NCBI GenBank assembly: GCA_014155875.1
Contig: JACEFZ010017415.1
Location: 1,290,001-1,354,000, forward strand
Direction: 5' to 3'
Source of the DNA: Cepaea nemoralis
Taxonomy: Eukaryota > Mollusca > Gastropoda > Stylommatophora > Helicidae
Length of the DNA: 64,000 nucleotides
Shown here: piece by piece, positions 10,414 to 21,129 of the stretch
Numbering within the stretch: the first letter of the stretch is position 1
Layout of the letters: each line of letters begins with the position of its first letter
The notes under the pieces: model-generated
Databases searched by the model: none
Told to the model about the DNA's origin: nothing
What the model saw: only the letters and a program-made list of their open reading frames with translations
Made by a program: the position numbers and the translations under genes

Positions 10414-11735
10414 TCAAGAAGGTAGCGCATCCCCCAGCTGTATCTTTTGTACATCCAAGAATAATACGAATAGCTTCGCTCTGTTCATTTCCATCTGCTT
10501 CTGGCTGAGAGTCAGGATTGCCATCAGATACTCCAAAACAGAAAGGACCAGACCCTTGTAAAGAAGACATAGATGGCGCTGCTCACACTTTGCCACCGCC
10601 ATCACCCGCATCGCAGCCAAACACCACTTGGCCTTTGTTATCACCAGGTCTACATGCTCAGTATAAGCTAGGCTTCGATCAAATCATATCCCCAGGTAAT
10701 TCATCGCCTGCGTTCTTTCCACAGTCTCTGAACCCAGATTTACAGTTGGTGTTGGAGTGTTGACAATATGGTTATTCAAAGAGAACCATGTCACTGTTGC
10801 TTTGTTGGGTTGACCATTGACCCAGCTTCAACACACCAAGTGCTTATGCGATTGAGTTTGGTTTGTAGTTCCACAGAAACCTGGTCTCTATCCTTATCCT
10901 GACGATACACTAAAACATTGTCTGCATACAACTTCCTCCCAGGTCCTATAATTTGCTCGCTGGTGATTCTCACAGTGTAGGCATTGAACAGCACCGGAGA
11001 TAATGGTGATCCCTGTGGTAGGCCAGGATATATTTTTGTTGGTTCCAAAGTCCATCTGCCACATCTACAAACTACTTTCCATTGGAAGAGGGCGGCAGCG
11101 ATCCAACTAAGGAGGAAAGAACTTATCTTGAGTTTAAGAAGCTAAAGCATTAAAAAATCAGACGGTACTCTGTTGTATGCGTCCTCAAGATCAATTGCTG
11201 CAGCAAATGTTTCAATGCCTGAGTGGAAACCTTCATAGACATCATGGGCAAAAACTGCTGCATTGGTCCAGGTTTCTCTTTTTAGATGGTATCCTCCCAG
11301 GGTAGGTGGGGAAAAAACCTTGCCCCTCTAGCTGACTTGATATTTTTCTGGCAATTAACTTCTCCAACAGCTTGCCTGTTGTATTCTGCATGGTTATTAT
11401 CTGATATCCCTGAATTTTTGGGTGGTCTTTGCCAGGCTTTGGCAAGAGAATCAGATAGCTGTGTAACCATTCCCCCTTGATGCTAGAACTCCCTATACTA
11501 TTGTTGTACATGTCTGCTAGTTCCTCTAGCTTGTTGTCGGTACACATATTGTCATACCTTATACCATTCGGCCCTTGAGCGCTGTTTTTTGATCGTCGAA
11601 GCACAGCCTTGATCTCTTTCACTGTCACTGTGTCTTCATCTGATATGTTCTTGGCCTTACAACTATCTGAGGTAACCTCCTTGGCAAGATTTCGGCCTCC
11701 CATGTCTGTCTGGTTGCTTTGCTCTAGATTGATTT
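10414..11735 (-). pseudogene. LINE reverse transcriptase, frameshifted
   Basis: Three minus-strand frames together cover an RT. 11703-11242 has NSAQGPNGIRYDNM, LILLPKPGKDHPKIQGY and NTTGKLLEKLIARKI (fingers). 11048-10791 has YPGLPQGSPLSPVLFNAY (motif B) and KLYADNVLVY (motif C, Y-x-DD changed to YADN). 10644-10414 is the thumb (MRVMAVAKCEQRHLCLLYKGLVLSVLEY). Motif A falls in the broken stretch around 11.1-11.2 kb. Confidence 0.82.
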
Positions 11736-11736
11736 A

Positions 11737-12475
11737 TTGATTGATTGATTTAGGAACTGACATCACAGCATTCGGGGCATTCCCATAAGCGCTCTGTCCC
11801 CATCCTCAGAAACCAGCGAAGAGTTCCAACACCAATAGTACCAGTAGCAATCTGATTATATGTGCGTCTTGCCTTTCCTCTAAGCGTCGAGCATCGGCCA
11901 GATCCCCTCGTCACTCCACGCTGTCGCATTCTTGCCAGACCATGGTGATCCATCTGCTCCTCCGACGTGTACACATCGCACTTGTGCTCCCACAAGGCCA
12001 CAACCACATCTGCCTTATCATGCATCAATACTCCACCAAGTTTTGCAGAGCCAGCCAATCTGTCTGCCTGTTCATTCCCCAGCACACCCCGGAGAAAAGA
12101 TCCAGACGATGCTTGCCACCCGTGACTTCCGAAGCGAAGCAAGCCACTCTGCACGAAGCTTGCCCGTCCTCACCCTACTCAGCATGCTTTCCGAGTCAAT
12201 TACAATCCCGATGTGTGTGTCTGTCGTATTCTCCATCCAGTGGAAAGCTGCACTGACTGCCTCCACCTCCATTCTTAAGCTAGATGTTGTGGTATCATAT
12301 GCCAGGCTCTCCTGCACCAAACCATCTGCTCTAGATAGCGTTGGAAGAGTCTTTGCCCTTGTTCTCGTCAATCCTCTGCCAGATGAGGTCAGCACCTTGG
12401 AAGTCAGGAACACTCTTATTCTTGACTACCCCATTCATGCTTTTATGCAGTCACCAGAACAATTTCAGTGACTTG
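11737..12475 (-). mobile_element. Second LINE 3' end (RNase H) nested in the first
   Basis: This is a 5'-truncated minus-strand LINE ending in a GATT/AATC-rich tail (about 11725-11750). The frames 12413-12072 and 12154-11750 carry DSESMLSRVRTGKLRAEWLAS, then a degraded GHAGxxGN (SPGCAGE in one frame, GVLGNEQADRLAG in the other), and RMGTERLWECPECCD. It belongs to a different subfamily from the host LINE; the 24-kb copy is its closest relative here. I found no clean target duplication, so the upper boundary is approximate. Confidence 0.72.
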
Positions 12476-12499
12476 TCTGTGCTTACTCTTCGACATAAC

Positions 12500-13113
12500 T
12501 CATTTTTCACTTTTAATCACCTTCACCAGTTTTTTTAAGTAGCTTACTTTTGTGTGCATCTCTCTTTCTAAGTGCACGCAAGGACTAGGATGGGCAAGTC
12601 TGTTCTTCTTGGCATGTTGCCATTTCCTAACAGCGCTACACTTATCAACCCAGGCCTTTTCCACCTCCAAATTCCACCAAGGTGGCTGCTCCCAGCTTTT
12701 TTTCCTGCCATGAAGCTTTCTGTGCTTGTCGTGCCTTATTTTATTCACAACATATTGCCCTGTACTGTCATACTGGAAAGTCTTGACCTTTGACTTGTGC
12801 TGCCTGGTTCTACCTTTCTCCACCAATATTCTGCAAGGGTGGTGGTCTCTGCCGTGGTACCCTAGGACACCCCATCTACACACTGTAGTGAGTGAAGGAG
12901 AAACCAGCGCCAAGTCAATAACACTGTCCTTATCACCTGGACGACTTGCTGTCCTGGTGACACAGCCACTGTTGATACAAACCAGGTCAAAGGTTTCAAG
13001 TGCAGCCTCGAACTCCTTCCCCTGTGTGTTGGAGGGAATGTTTCCCCTTGATCTGCCTTAAACGTTGAAATCACCACAGAAAATAACATTTCAATCGTGA
13101 CCCAGTATGTCAC
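12500..13113 (-). pseudogene. LINE endonuclease C-terminus and linker
   Basis: One frame, 13113-12862, contains VISTFKADQGETFPPTHRG, which in the neighbouring frame would give the GDFN-type endonuclease motif. A second frame, 12913-12500, carries WGVLGYHGRDHHPC, then SWEQPPWWNLEVEKAWVDKC, as in the basic linker before RT in I/Jockey LINEs. Frame breaks are present. The upper edge at about 13127 meets a SINE. Confidence 0.65.
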
Positions 13114-13127
13114 TTAAGCACTGCCAC

Positions 13128-13345
13128 TGCTACAGGACATTGCAGTCAACACCAGCATTTTTCAACTGCTGTTGATGTCTTGGCAAGTTTTACATTCAGT
13201 AGTTTGCCACTGCTTTCTGAACGACCGGCTCTCATACCTTTCCGTAAGAAAACAACATGATGTGATCCGCTGCCAAATCTCGTGCAGCTATGTTTCGTAC
13301 GTAGGTATATGGGATTACGAACAGCGTCCTTAATCCCTTCACCAA
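13128..13345 (-). repeat. tRNA-derived SINE, family E copy
   Basis: Read on the minus strand, a degraded box A region (CTTGGTGAAGGGATTA) is followed by the family body GAAAGCAGTGGCAAACTACT and the 3' end GACTGCAATGTCCTGTA. The same body and 3' end occur at 40.57-40.79 kb and 49.64-49.86 kb. Confidence 0.6.
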
Positions 13346-13870
13346 GGGGACTGACTTCAAGTATTTAGGAAGTATATCATCAAATGGCAAATCAGAAGAC
13401 GAGATAGAAAATAGATGCAATAAGGCAAACCAACTCATTGGATAAATGGCACCAAAACCAAAGAACAAACACGCATCAACAGATATTTTTTTTAAAAGCA
13501 CTTAACAACACAACAACCAACTCTTTGCTATCAATGCCAAACCTAAGAAAAGAAAAATTACAAGATAGGAAATGAGATTTCTGAGAAGAGTACTCAATGT
13601 ATCAAGAAGAGAGAAAATCAGAAATTAAGAAATCAGGACTAAAGTGTGGGTTATAACACCACTAGATTTAATCGAAGTTAAATGGTTTGGCCACATAACT
13701 AGGCTACCAACTAACTGTATATCACAACAAGCAATGATGTACAGACCAAACGAATAGGCCGGCCATGTAAATAATGGACAAATGGAATAACAGAGTCTAT
13801 GGGAATCGTGATATATGAAGCCCATAAACAGGCACTCTCTTGATATTTATGCTTCATCTCGAACTCGCAA
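13346..13870 (+). pseudogene. RTE-like LINE C-terminal remnant
   Basis: One plus-strand reading with several stops gives FKYLGSISSNGKSEDEIENRC, EMRFLRRVLNVSRREKIRN and WFGHITRLPTN. These are the tell-tale C-terminal motifs of RTE-like RTs (FKYLG, EMRFLRR, WFGHI-x-R). It is an old 5'-truncated copy. Confidence 0.65.
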
Positions 13871-14035
13871 GAGGAACAAGATGAGATGAAAAGTCCGGAA
13901 TCTTAATTTCAAAATATAACTTAAGTTATATCAGTACACCAATCTCTGCCATTAATTACAGTTTTATTGTATACTACTTAAAGGTTTGAATTTAATAATG
14001 ATGAGAATGTTATCATACAATATATGCAATATTAC

Positions 14036-14264
14036 TTGTTAGCAACTCCTCCGAGATACAAGATGCCGCTGAAATCTGCAATATTGTGCACATTGTTTGG
14101 TAGCTCTACCACTGCCTTTGTAGAATCTAGGCTAAATCTCACATTGTAGGGATCATGTTCAATGTTGATCATATGCCATTCCCCTTGGTCTATGCGGTTT
14201 ATGGCAATTAGAGTTTCTGCAATCTCATAACCTTCAATCTTGAGGTAAAATCTGACTTGATACT
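14036..14264 (-). CDS. CNTNAP-like: CNTNAP / neurexin-IV-like exon, laminin-G domain 3
   Basis: This is the last exon of the host gene that I can find in the window (lowest coordinates, minus strand). The acceptor is TTATGTGCAG and the donor is AACAA|GTAATA. It begins with two bases of a codon and ends with two. The frame reads [17 protein letters not shown], then [12 protein letters not shown] and [11 protein letters not shown]. This is the second half of a laminin-G sandwich, aligning with the WH-x-V-x-V-x-R and LFVGG region of CNTNAP domain LamG3. The next exon should carry the GF-x-GC end of this domain; I did not find it below 14,036, so it may lie outside the window. Exon length is 229 bp. 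Confidence 0.82.
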
Positions 14265-14790
14265 CTGCACATAAAATAAAGTCACACTAGAGAAAATAAC
14301 ATCAAAACAAAACTTATTTCAAAATAAATAATTACATAATTACAAATTTCATTTACATAAATATCATGAACTACTCTAATAATGTTTATACTGTTACAAT
14401 GTTGAAGCAATCTTTATTTATTCTTTAATGATAATAAAAAAATTGACTTCCTAGTATGAGAAAGTTCTGCATCAACATTACAAAGAAGGTGAAACTGAAA
14501 TGTCTCCAAAAGCCATTGGCAATATATGTAACAGATAATTTGTATTCAAGCAAAAATTATGCAACATTTTGATACTGAAGAACTTTCCCATGTCACATGA
14601 AATATACCAGGCAAATTTCATGCAATATTTCATCACGTATTGTTTGCCAGGTGTGAAGGATCATTCTCTCATGTGCATGGCTTTAATACTTTTGAAGAAC
14701 TGCCCAGGGGATATATTTCATGGAGACATCAGTTAGAATATTTCCATATTTAGTTCATGATTTTTCTCTTTTTTAATAATTTTCTTGTAG
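14265..14790. other. Intron, nothing recognised
   Basis: This is AT-rich intron sequence with no TE motif that I recognise. Confidence 0.4.
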
Positions 14791-15140
14791 TCACATCAGG
14801 CCTGTTGGTATAGGATATGCTTGCTTGTGTTCGCTGGCTGTGAACTCCAGCGCGAAGTCATGTATGTCGGATGAAGACATCCTGTTGTCCAACATCAGTG
14901 TGATGTCATACAGGACCTGAGGTTTGTGTGAGTATCCGTTATCCCATGTCTGGTTTATTGGTGTGCAGACTGGTGGTTCCTCGCCATGCAGGCAGACACT
15001 CTCCGACTTCGGAGGAATCAACGATCCTACTGACTTTAGCCAGGACCCAAAAGGGAACTGTTGCCCAGGACGCTCGGTGAGGACGCGTTGATAGGTCTTG
15101 GCCAGTATAGAACCCAGCCCTGGTGCCTTGGAAACACCTC
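14791..15140 (-). other. Unrecognised open frame, GC-richer than its surroundings
   Basis: A minus-strand frame stays open from about 15140 to the stop at 14791 (roughly 115 codons). It includes SKAPGLGSILAKTYQRVL, SWLKSVGSLIPPKSES, CTPINQTWDNGYSH and DIHDFALEFTASEHK. The composition looks like real coding sequence and is richer in GC than the flanking DNA. I do not recognise the family. It lies immediately before the duplicated target region of the LTR element, so a TE-derived fragment is the likeliest explanation. An exon of a nested gene is possible but unsupported. Confidence 0.4.
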
Positions 15141-15179
15141 TGCGTCCCCGTATAGGATATTGTACTATTCTAATTATAA

Positions 15180-15325
15180 ATGCCAGTAACAGGTATCATA
15201 AATGCTGCTAGGTTACAATATTATTAATAATGCATAGTTAAAGGTGGGAAGTGGGCACAACAGCTTTGACCATTAAAAAATATACTTGACACGTTTCTGT
15301 GCAGGCCGTTATCTCTACAGGTCTG
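15180..15325. repeat. Pre-existing tandem repeat, copy 1 (left of LTR element)
   Basis: This 146-bp unit, from ATGCCAGTAA to CTACAGGTCTG, is nearly identical to 22999-23147 on the far side of the LTR element. Joining the two at the AGGTC target site gives a simple head-to-tail duplication, so the element landed at the junction of an older tandem repeat. Confidence 0.85.
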
Positions 15326-15832
15326 TCAGAATCTCCCAGGCAGTTTCATCTCCCCCGCCTGGCAACAACCAGGTACGACCGTGAACTAGACTAACAGTTA
15401 CCATGCAGGCGATGGCCAGAGGTCAGCGTGGTGCACGCAGACCACGAGGCGGAAAGCTGGGCCTACGAGGGAATCACTGCGGGTAGCTCAGACAGCCTTG
15501 GACAGTGAAACCAGATGGACATGAAAGAGTGTTGCTGTGTATAAGTTGAGACTGATGGAAGAAAGCCTGTATGCTTTGTTTGAGTAGAGTGAAGATTGCG
15601 TGAGTGATATATTCATTTGTATTTATTATATTATTGATATCTTGCATTGTATGTTTCTGACAATGGCATTATCGCTAACTTTGAGCGATGCCTGATGTGA
15701 CTGCGTTTTGAGAGGTGCGATTAAAGTGTTTGAGTTATATCGCCGTGTGTTTGTACACTCATTATGTGTGTGTGAGTGTTTCACGCCTGTTAGTGAACAC
15801 GAGCCTTTGGTCATCTAATCAAGACCCTGACA
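15324..15832 (+). repeat. 5' LTR of Gmr1-type element
   Basis: The 509-bp LTR is bounded by TGTCAG and CTGACA. It is longer than the 3' LTR mainly because of a 29-bp stretch (TCATTATGTGTGTGTGAG and following bases) that the 3' copy lacks. The two are otherwise very similar with scattered substitutions. Confidence 0.92.
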
Positions 15833-16508
15833 GGAGTGAACGTGGGTGCATCGTCCGTGTTTTGGACCACATGTAAGATAGAAATAGGAGTGAACGTGGG
15901 TGTATCGTCCGTGTTTGAACCAAGAGTAAACGACAAGTGAACATGAGAAGCTTTCCGTGTTTGAACCAGTGTTTGTGTTAAAATTGAACGACTTTTGAAC
16001 AATAGATGGAAAATATGAGTGAACATGTAAGAACAGTTAAAAGGCAATGGAGTGAAATAGTTCTGTAAAGTGAATTAAAGTTGCAGAGAAGAAGTCATAC
16101 TGAATTGTAATTGGAATGTACGATGAGACGACTGTACAAACATACTTGACGTACATACAAACCTATAACACTTAGCTGACAATACATACACCACAAAAAC
16201 ATACACATACTAATATTTTCTCTCTCCAAAAGTAAACAGGTTTTTCATCCGAAATTGTAAAGTACCAAGGTCATTTTCCTGGCTGTAGAAGACCATTCAT
16301 CCCTTTCTCTGGTGAAATTGCCAACAGACTTCCAGAGTTTCAAAATTCCAGTGTCACTTAAGTATTTTTTTTTCTTATATACTTTTGTGCGGGATCAGGC
16401 CTTGACTGTGTAGTTATTTTGTCATTGTATATTAGATAATTACTGTATTTAGTAGCATATTACAACTATTTTGCATATAAACCTGTGTAACTATTTTGTA
16501 ATATCACC
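15833..16508 (+). other. Gmr1-type element leader
   Basis: This is the non-coding leader between the LTR and gag. It starts GGAGTGAACGTGG, the likely primer-binding region; I could not match the tRNA. AGGAGTGAACGTGGGTG is repeated at about 15833 and 15887, and TTTCCGTGTTTGAACCA-like segments also recur. Confidence 0.6.
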
Positions 16509-18311
16509 ATGTCTTCGTTACATGACTTTATTGAATCTGGATTAAAATTAAAGTTAACCGGAGAGGAATTAACAAAGTGGAGTGAGGCACAATATGCAGA
16601 GTATGTCCTATTACAGGAAAAAGCCAAAGAAAGGGAGGACAGAGCTGCCGAAAGGGAACTGAAAAAGGCAGAGTTAGAAGCTAGAAAGGCAGAAACAGAT
16701 GCTGATATTAGAAAGGCAGAGTTAGAGGCAAAAAGTAGACAGGCAGAAACAGACGCTGAGCTAAGAAAGGCTGAGATTACTGCACAGATCAAAAGAGAAG
16801 AACTTGATATGCAGTTAAAAATTAAACAGCTAGAGCTCAACACATCAGTTGATAGAGAATCTAGAAAGTTAGAAATGAAGGAAAAAGAAAATCAATACAA
16901 AAAGTACCAAGGGATCGTCAAAAATTTCGTTACTGGGGACTGTATCTCAGCATTTACCCAGAACTTTGAGACGATAATGGAACATTATCAGGTCCCAGTT
17001 ACAGATTGGAACATCATCTATATGAGGAGTCTGTCTGGGGAACCACTAAAAGTTATAGAGACTATCCCTAAAGAGTTAAGAAAGGACTATCATTATATGA
17101 AAGCTAAAATTATGGCTCATTTCCTATTAGATGAAGCTGGGTACAGAGAACAGTTTGCTAAGTTATCTCCAAAAGCAACACAAACGTTCTCTGACTACAC
17201 TTCAGTAGTACAGGATGTATTTAGTAAGTGGTTATCATCAGCTAAAATTGATAACAATTTTGATAAGTTGAAAGATCTCATATTAAGAGATAAAATCATC
17301 TCTTCTCTACCACCACCCTTTTCAAAATTTTTGCAAGAGTGCGAATGTGAGAGTGTACAGCAGATTGAAAAACGCGGTTCAGCATACTTCACAGCAAATA
17401 AAGATTGTTTTACAAATGTGCTGAAAGATACTGAATTCGTAGCTGCTGCTACCTATGAAAGATCAAAACCAAATACTTACAACAGACAGAAACCTTTCAG
17501 GCAAACTGCTGGTAACAATTATCGTTGTAAATATTGTAATTTTCAACACAATGAAAGTGAGATGTGTGACAAACAAGCTGGGTATTTGACATACTTACAG
17601 AACTATATAGACAAGCAAGACAGAGAGAGAAAGAACTACAAACGTTTATCCAAATGCTACCTTTGCAAAGCGTACGGCCACTGGCGTCATGCATGTAAAG
17701 AAAAGCAGATGACTAGAAAAGCCAACGCGGCAATATTTGATAGCTCTTCCTCTGATGAAGAACTATTAGAGATTCAACATCCAGCTAATGCAGCTGAAAC
17801 CATTGATGTTTTTCATCTGGGAAAGTGCTCAACCTGTAACCGCTTCCATGAAGATGGCGTTTTAACATGCGGCCACTCCATACCTATAGCAAATGAGGAA
17901 GCAAATCTTGTTATAGATTCGAAAGGCAAGCTGAATATCCATCAAGGTTATGTTAACGGCAAAGTAGCCAGTGTTTTACGTGATAGCGGAAGCACCCTCA
18001 TTGGTTTGAAGAAAGACTTTATCTTACCTGAAGATTACACAGGCAAACATGTGACATGCAGAACTTTCTCAGGAAATATTGAGAAATACCCACTTGCATG
18101 GGCATATATTCAAACACCATTCTTGACAGGCAAGGTTAAATGCGCTGCAGCATTATGTAACCCATGTTGTGATATCATTGTTGGTAACCTGCCAGAAGTG
18201 AATGATATGCCACATGATTTTGTACCATCTGGTTGTGAAAGTACTTTAGCAAATCCAGTAACTAGATCAGCTGCTGAACTACAATCTCAGACCGAGAAAC
18301 TGAGACCTTAG
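16509..18311 (+). CDS. gag-pr: Gag-protease polyprotein of Gmr1-type element
   Basis: This is a 600-codon ORF. The N-terminus (about aa 35-130) is highly charged and probably coiled coil. A capsid-like region follows (about aa 140-300), starting near GIVKNFVTGDCISAF. Two cysteine motifs follow: CKYCNFQHNESEMC (about aa 338) and CYLCKAYGHWRHAC (about aa 382), the latter a nucleocapsid zinc knuckle. The aspartic protease follows: SVLRDSGSTLIGL (about aa 488), with DSG in place of the usual DTG, and CDIIVGNL near aa 556. The frame ends at TAG (18309-18311), after which the same frame continues as the integrase linker, so the stop may be a decay mutation or a readthrough site. Confidence 0.9.
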   Translation: MSSLHDFIESGLKLKLTGEELTKWSEAQYAEYVLLQEKAKEREDRAAERELKKAELEARKAETDADIRKAELEAKSRQAETDAELRKAEITAQIKREELDMQLKIKQLELNTSVDRESRKLEMKEKENQYKKYQGIVKNFVTGDCISAFTQNFETIMEHYQVPVTDWNIIYMRSLSGEPLKVIETIPKELRKDYHYMKAKIMAHFLLDEAGYREQFAKLSPKATQTFSDYTSVVQDVFSKWLSSAKIDNNFDKLKDLILRDKIISSLPPPFSKFLQECECESVQQIEKRGSAYFTANKDCFTNVLKDTEFVAAATYERSKPNTYNRQKPFRQTAGNNYRCKYCNFQHNESEMCDKQAGYLTYLQNYIDKQDRERKNYKRLSKCYLCKAYGHWRHACKEKQMTRKANAAIFDSSSSDEELLEIQHPANAAETIDVFHLGKCSTCNRFHEDGVLTCGHSIPIANEEANLVIDSKGKLNIHQGYVNGKVASVLRDSGSTLIGLKKDFILPEDYTGKHVTCRTFSGNIEKYPLAWAYIQTPFLTGKVKCAAALCNPCCDIIVGNLPEVNDMPHDFVPSGCESTLANPVTRSAAELQSQTEKLRP

Positions 18312-19231
18312 AATTATTAAGTCCAAGTATAACACCTCTTAAGAACACGAGGGAAGAGTTTGTAAAGGCACAAAAGGCTGATGTATCATTAGAAAAATAT
18401 TTTAAACTTGTGGGCCAAAAGCCAAAACTAACAAAGAATGCTAGCTGGCACTTTGATTTGAAATGTGGTATCCTTACAAGGTACTACACACAAGATGCCA
18501 ATACCATTGCACAAACCAACTGAACACCGCAATAAAGATTGCAACTAGCACATGACATACCTTTTGCAGGGCATATGGCCTATGCCAAAACCAGAGCAAG
18601 AATTTTAACACAGTTCTACTGGCCTAAGTTCTGCAGTGATATCATGCAGTACTGTAGATCTTGTGACATCTCCCAGAAGCTTGTGAAAAAAGGGAAACAC
18701 CCTCAAGCAGAACTGCAAACAACAGATCTTGCAAGTAGGCCGTTTGAGAAAATCTCAGTTGATATCGTAGGTCCTTTAAACCATGTTACATCAAGAGGGA
18801 ATAAGTATATTCTAACTATAATTGATCTATGTACAAGATGGCCTGAGGCTATTCCGCTTAAGAATATTACTTCTAAGGATGTTATAGAAGTCTTTTTCCA
18901 CATCTTTGCGAGAATAGGTTTTCCTGATACAATTCTATCTGATAGAGGAAGTCAATTTATTTCTGCGGCGACTCAAGCCTTTAATAAAATGCTAGGCATA
19001 AAACAATGTTTCAACAGCCCATATCATCCTCATTCAACGGGTATCATAGAGAAGATGAATGGTGACTTGAAACATATGTTAGCGAAAGTCACCCAAGAAT
19101 GCCCAAATGACTGGGACACCTTTTTACCTGCCACACTTTTCGCTTACCGAGAAGTACCTCACTCTAGCACTGGTTTTTCACCTTTTGAGCTAGTATATGA
19201 TGCCAAACCATGCGGCCCATTATCTATTTAG
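18312..19231 (+). pseudogene. int: Integrase (zinc finger and catalytic core) of Gmr1-type element
   Basis: Directly after the gag-protease stop, the same frame reads EEFVKAQKADVSLEKYF, the linker that precedes integrase in gypsy-like elements. The frame then shifts near 18530. From 18539 the frame contains the HHCC zinc finger (HDIPFAGH and CRSCDIS) and the catalytic core: SVDIVGPL (first Asp), TILSDRGSQF (second Asp) and IIEKMNGDLK (Glu). It would insert the cDNA into host DNA. An in-frame TAG at 19229-19231 separates this part from the C-terminal domain and RT, which continue in the same frame. Confidence 0.88.
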
Positions 19232-19237
19232 CATACT

Positions 19238-20728
19238 TTGTTAACTGAACGTGAGAATGAACATAACATTGTGTCACCTTATGAACATGTAACAACATTA
19301 TGTGACAGGATTATGAAATCATGCCTATTGGCTAAAGAATCATTAAGACAATCTGGTGCCATCTACAGAGAATATGCCAACAGAGGAAATAGGACAATAA
19401 CACTGACACCAAGGCAGGATGTACTACTTCTATTGCCTAGTGACAAACACCTCTTAACAGACTCATGGCAAGGACCGTTCAAGATCTTACGACAAATCTC
19501 GACTGTAGACTACGAAGTTGCAATAAACAACAGAAACAAAATATTTCACATTAACATGTTGAAACCCTACTACAATAGAGACGGAGACCAAGACGAGACA
19601 GCAGCAAGCACAACTGTAGTGGACCACACAGACTCAGAAGATACAGACGAAATACCAGTTCCATCACTTGATACGACTGAAACACTACAAGACATTAAAC
19701 TATGTCCTGATCTTTCTCAGACTGAGACCGACAATTGCAGACAACTGTTACAAGACTATAGGACCATTTTCTCCAACTATCCAGGACAGACAGACTTAGT
19801 GCAACATCAAATCATACTGACGACTCACTTACCAATAAAATGCAGACCGTACTCAATACCCATACACTACAAGGACAAATTACATCAAGAAATTGTAGAA
19901 CTGGAGAAAAATCAAATCATTAGAAGATCGCAATCACATTATTGTTCTCCTATTGTGATTGTCAAAAAGAAGGACAACTCAATACGCCTATGCGTTGACT
20001 ATCGGAAACTGAACGCAATTACACAGTTAGATTTAGAGCCCATGGCTAACTGTGAGGACATACTGACAGAGATGACAGACGCCAAATACTTTACTAAACT
20101 TGACATGACGAAAGGGTACTGGCAAATACCCATGACCGAAGACTCCATACACTTGACAGCATTTGCCACACCCTGGGGACTATACGAATGGCTTAAACTA
20201 CCATTCGGGCTAGTCAATGCCCCAGCAACATTTGTAAGGATGACAAGACTGCTACTGGCAGACATACCAAACATACTTTCATACATGGACGACATTTGCA
20301 TACATACTAGGACAATGACAGAACACCTAACGACACTACGACAAACATTTGAACGCATCAGACACCACGGCCTAACAGTGAAACCATCAAAGGTAGAAAT
20401 TGCCTACCATGAAATTACTTTTTTAGGATATAAAATTTGTAATGGATTTGTTACAACTGATGACAATATTGTTTCGAAAATTCTAAAATTGTCACTTCCT
20501 ACAACCAAGAAGGAAGTAAGGAGCATGCTAGGTCTACTGAATTATTACAGACGATTCATACCTAATTTTTCTAGTTTGACAGAAAGTTTTACAAATTTAC
20601 TAACCAAAAACCAACCAAATAAAATTGTAAACAGGGAAGGCCTGAGACCAGCATTTACAAAAGTATTGTCGTATTTCTCATGTATCCCATCCTTAAATTG
20701 CCAAATTTGGAAATTCCTTTCAGATTGA
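19238..20728 (+). pseudogene. pol: Integrase C-terminal domain fused to reverse transcriptase (Gmr1-type pol)
   Basis: The frame is in phase with the upstream integrase. It first gives the integrase C-terminal domain (DSWQGPFKILRQIS, then FHINMLKPYY, about aa 80-110). After an acidic linker comes RT: KKKDNSIRLCVDYRKLN, FTKLDMTKGYWQIPM (motif A), LPFGLVNAPATF (motif B) and LSYMDDICIHT (motif C, YMDD intact). The connection region GLLNYYRRFIPNFS follows. Having RT after integrase in one frame is the direct evidence for the Gmr1-type order. A frameshift near 20.68-20.73 kb moves RNase H into another frame. Confidence 0.92.
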
Positions 20729-21129
20729 GAACTGACGCGAGTTCCATAGCGATTGGGGCTGTTTTGTTACAGACCTATGATGACATCCTACATCCAATCT
20801 GTTACGTAAGTCGCAAATTGACACTAAGAGAAAGGAGATGGTCGACTACAGAATTGGAAGCCCTGGCTTTAATTTATTCTGTTAAAAAATTGTCTACATT
20901 TTTGTTAGGTAAACATTTCATTGTGGAGACAGACAACAACCCCTTAACCATTATTACTACAGGTACACCGACAAACCATAGGATCGCAAGATGGTCTTTG
21001 TTACTCCAAAGTTACAGCTTTGAGATTAGGCATATCAGCGGCTCTGAAAATACGATTGCAGACTTACTTTCTAGATGTCCTCTCGAGATGTCCACTGGCA
21101 GGCTGACTACGCCTGAGCGCAAAGATTAA
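20680..21129 (+). pseudogene. RNase H of Gmr1-type element
   Basis: The 149-codon frame has LRTDASSIAIGAVLLQ (first Asp), ERRWSTTELEALALIY (Glu), FIVETDNNPL (second Asp) and HISGSENTIADLLSRC (His and last Asp), the full set of gypsy RNase H motifs. It is frameshifted relative to RT. The stop at 21127-21129 ends pol; no envelope frame follows. Confidence 0.92.

Larger units (their letters stand above)
9402..13127 (-). mobile_element. Long I-type LINE (endonuclease, RT, RNase H), interrupted and decayed
   Basis: The element reads from about 13.1 kb down to a TTAG-repeat tail (CTAA in sense) at about 9402-9422. In sense order it shows a probable endonuclease C-terminal/linker region (13113-12500), RT (11735-10414) and RNase H (10372-9437). 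The linker-RT boundary is interrupted at about 11737-12475 by the RNase H end of a related LINE lying in the same orientation. Multiple frameshifts show it is inactive. It is the longest copy in this window of the CTAA-tailed LINE family also seen at 45.5-46.6 kb. Confidence 0.8.
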
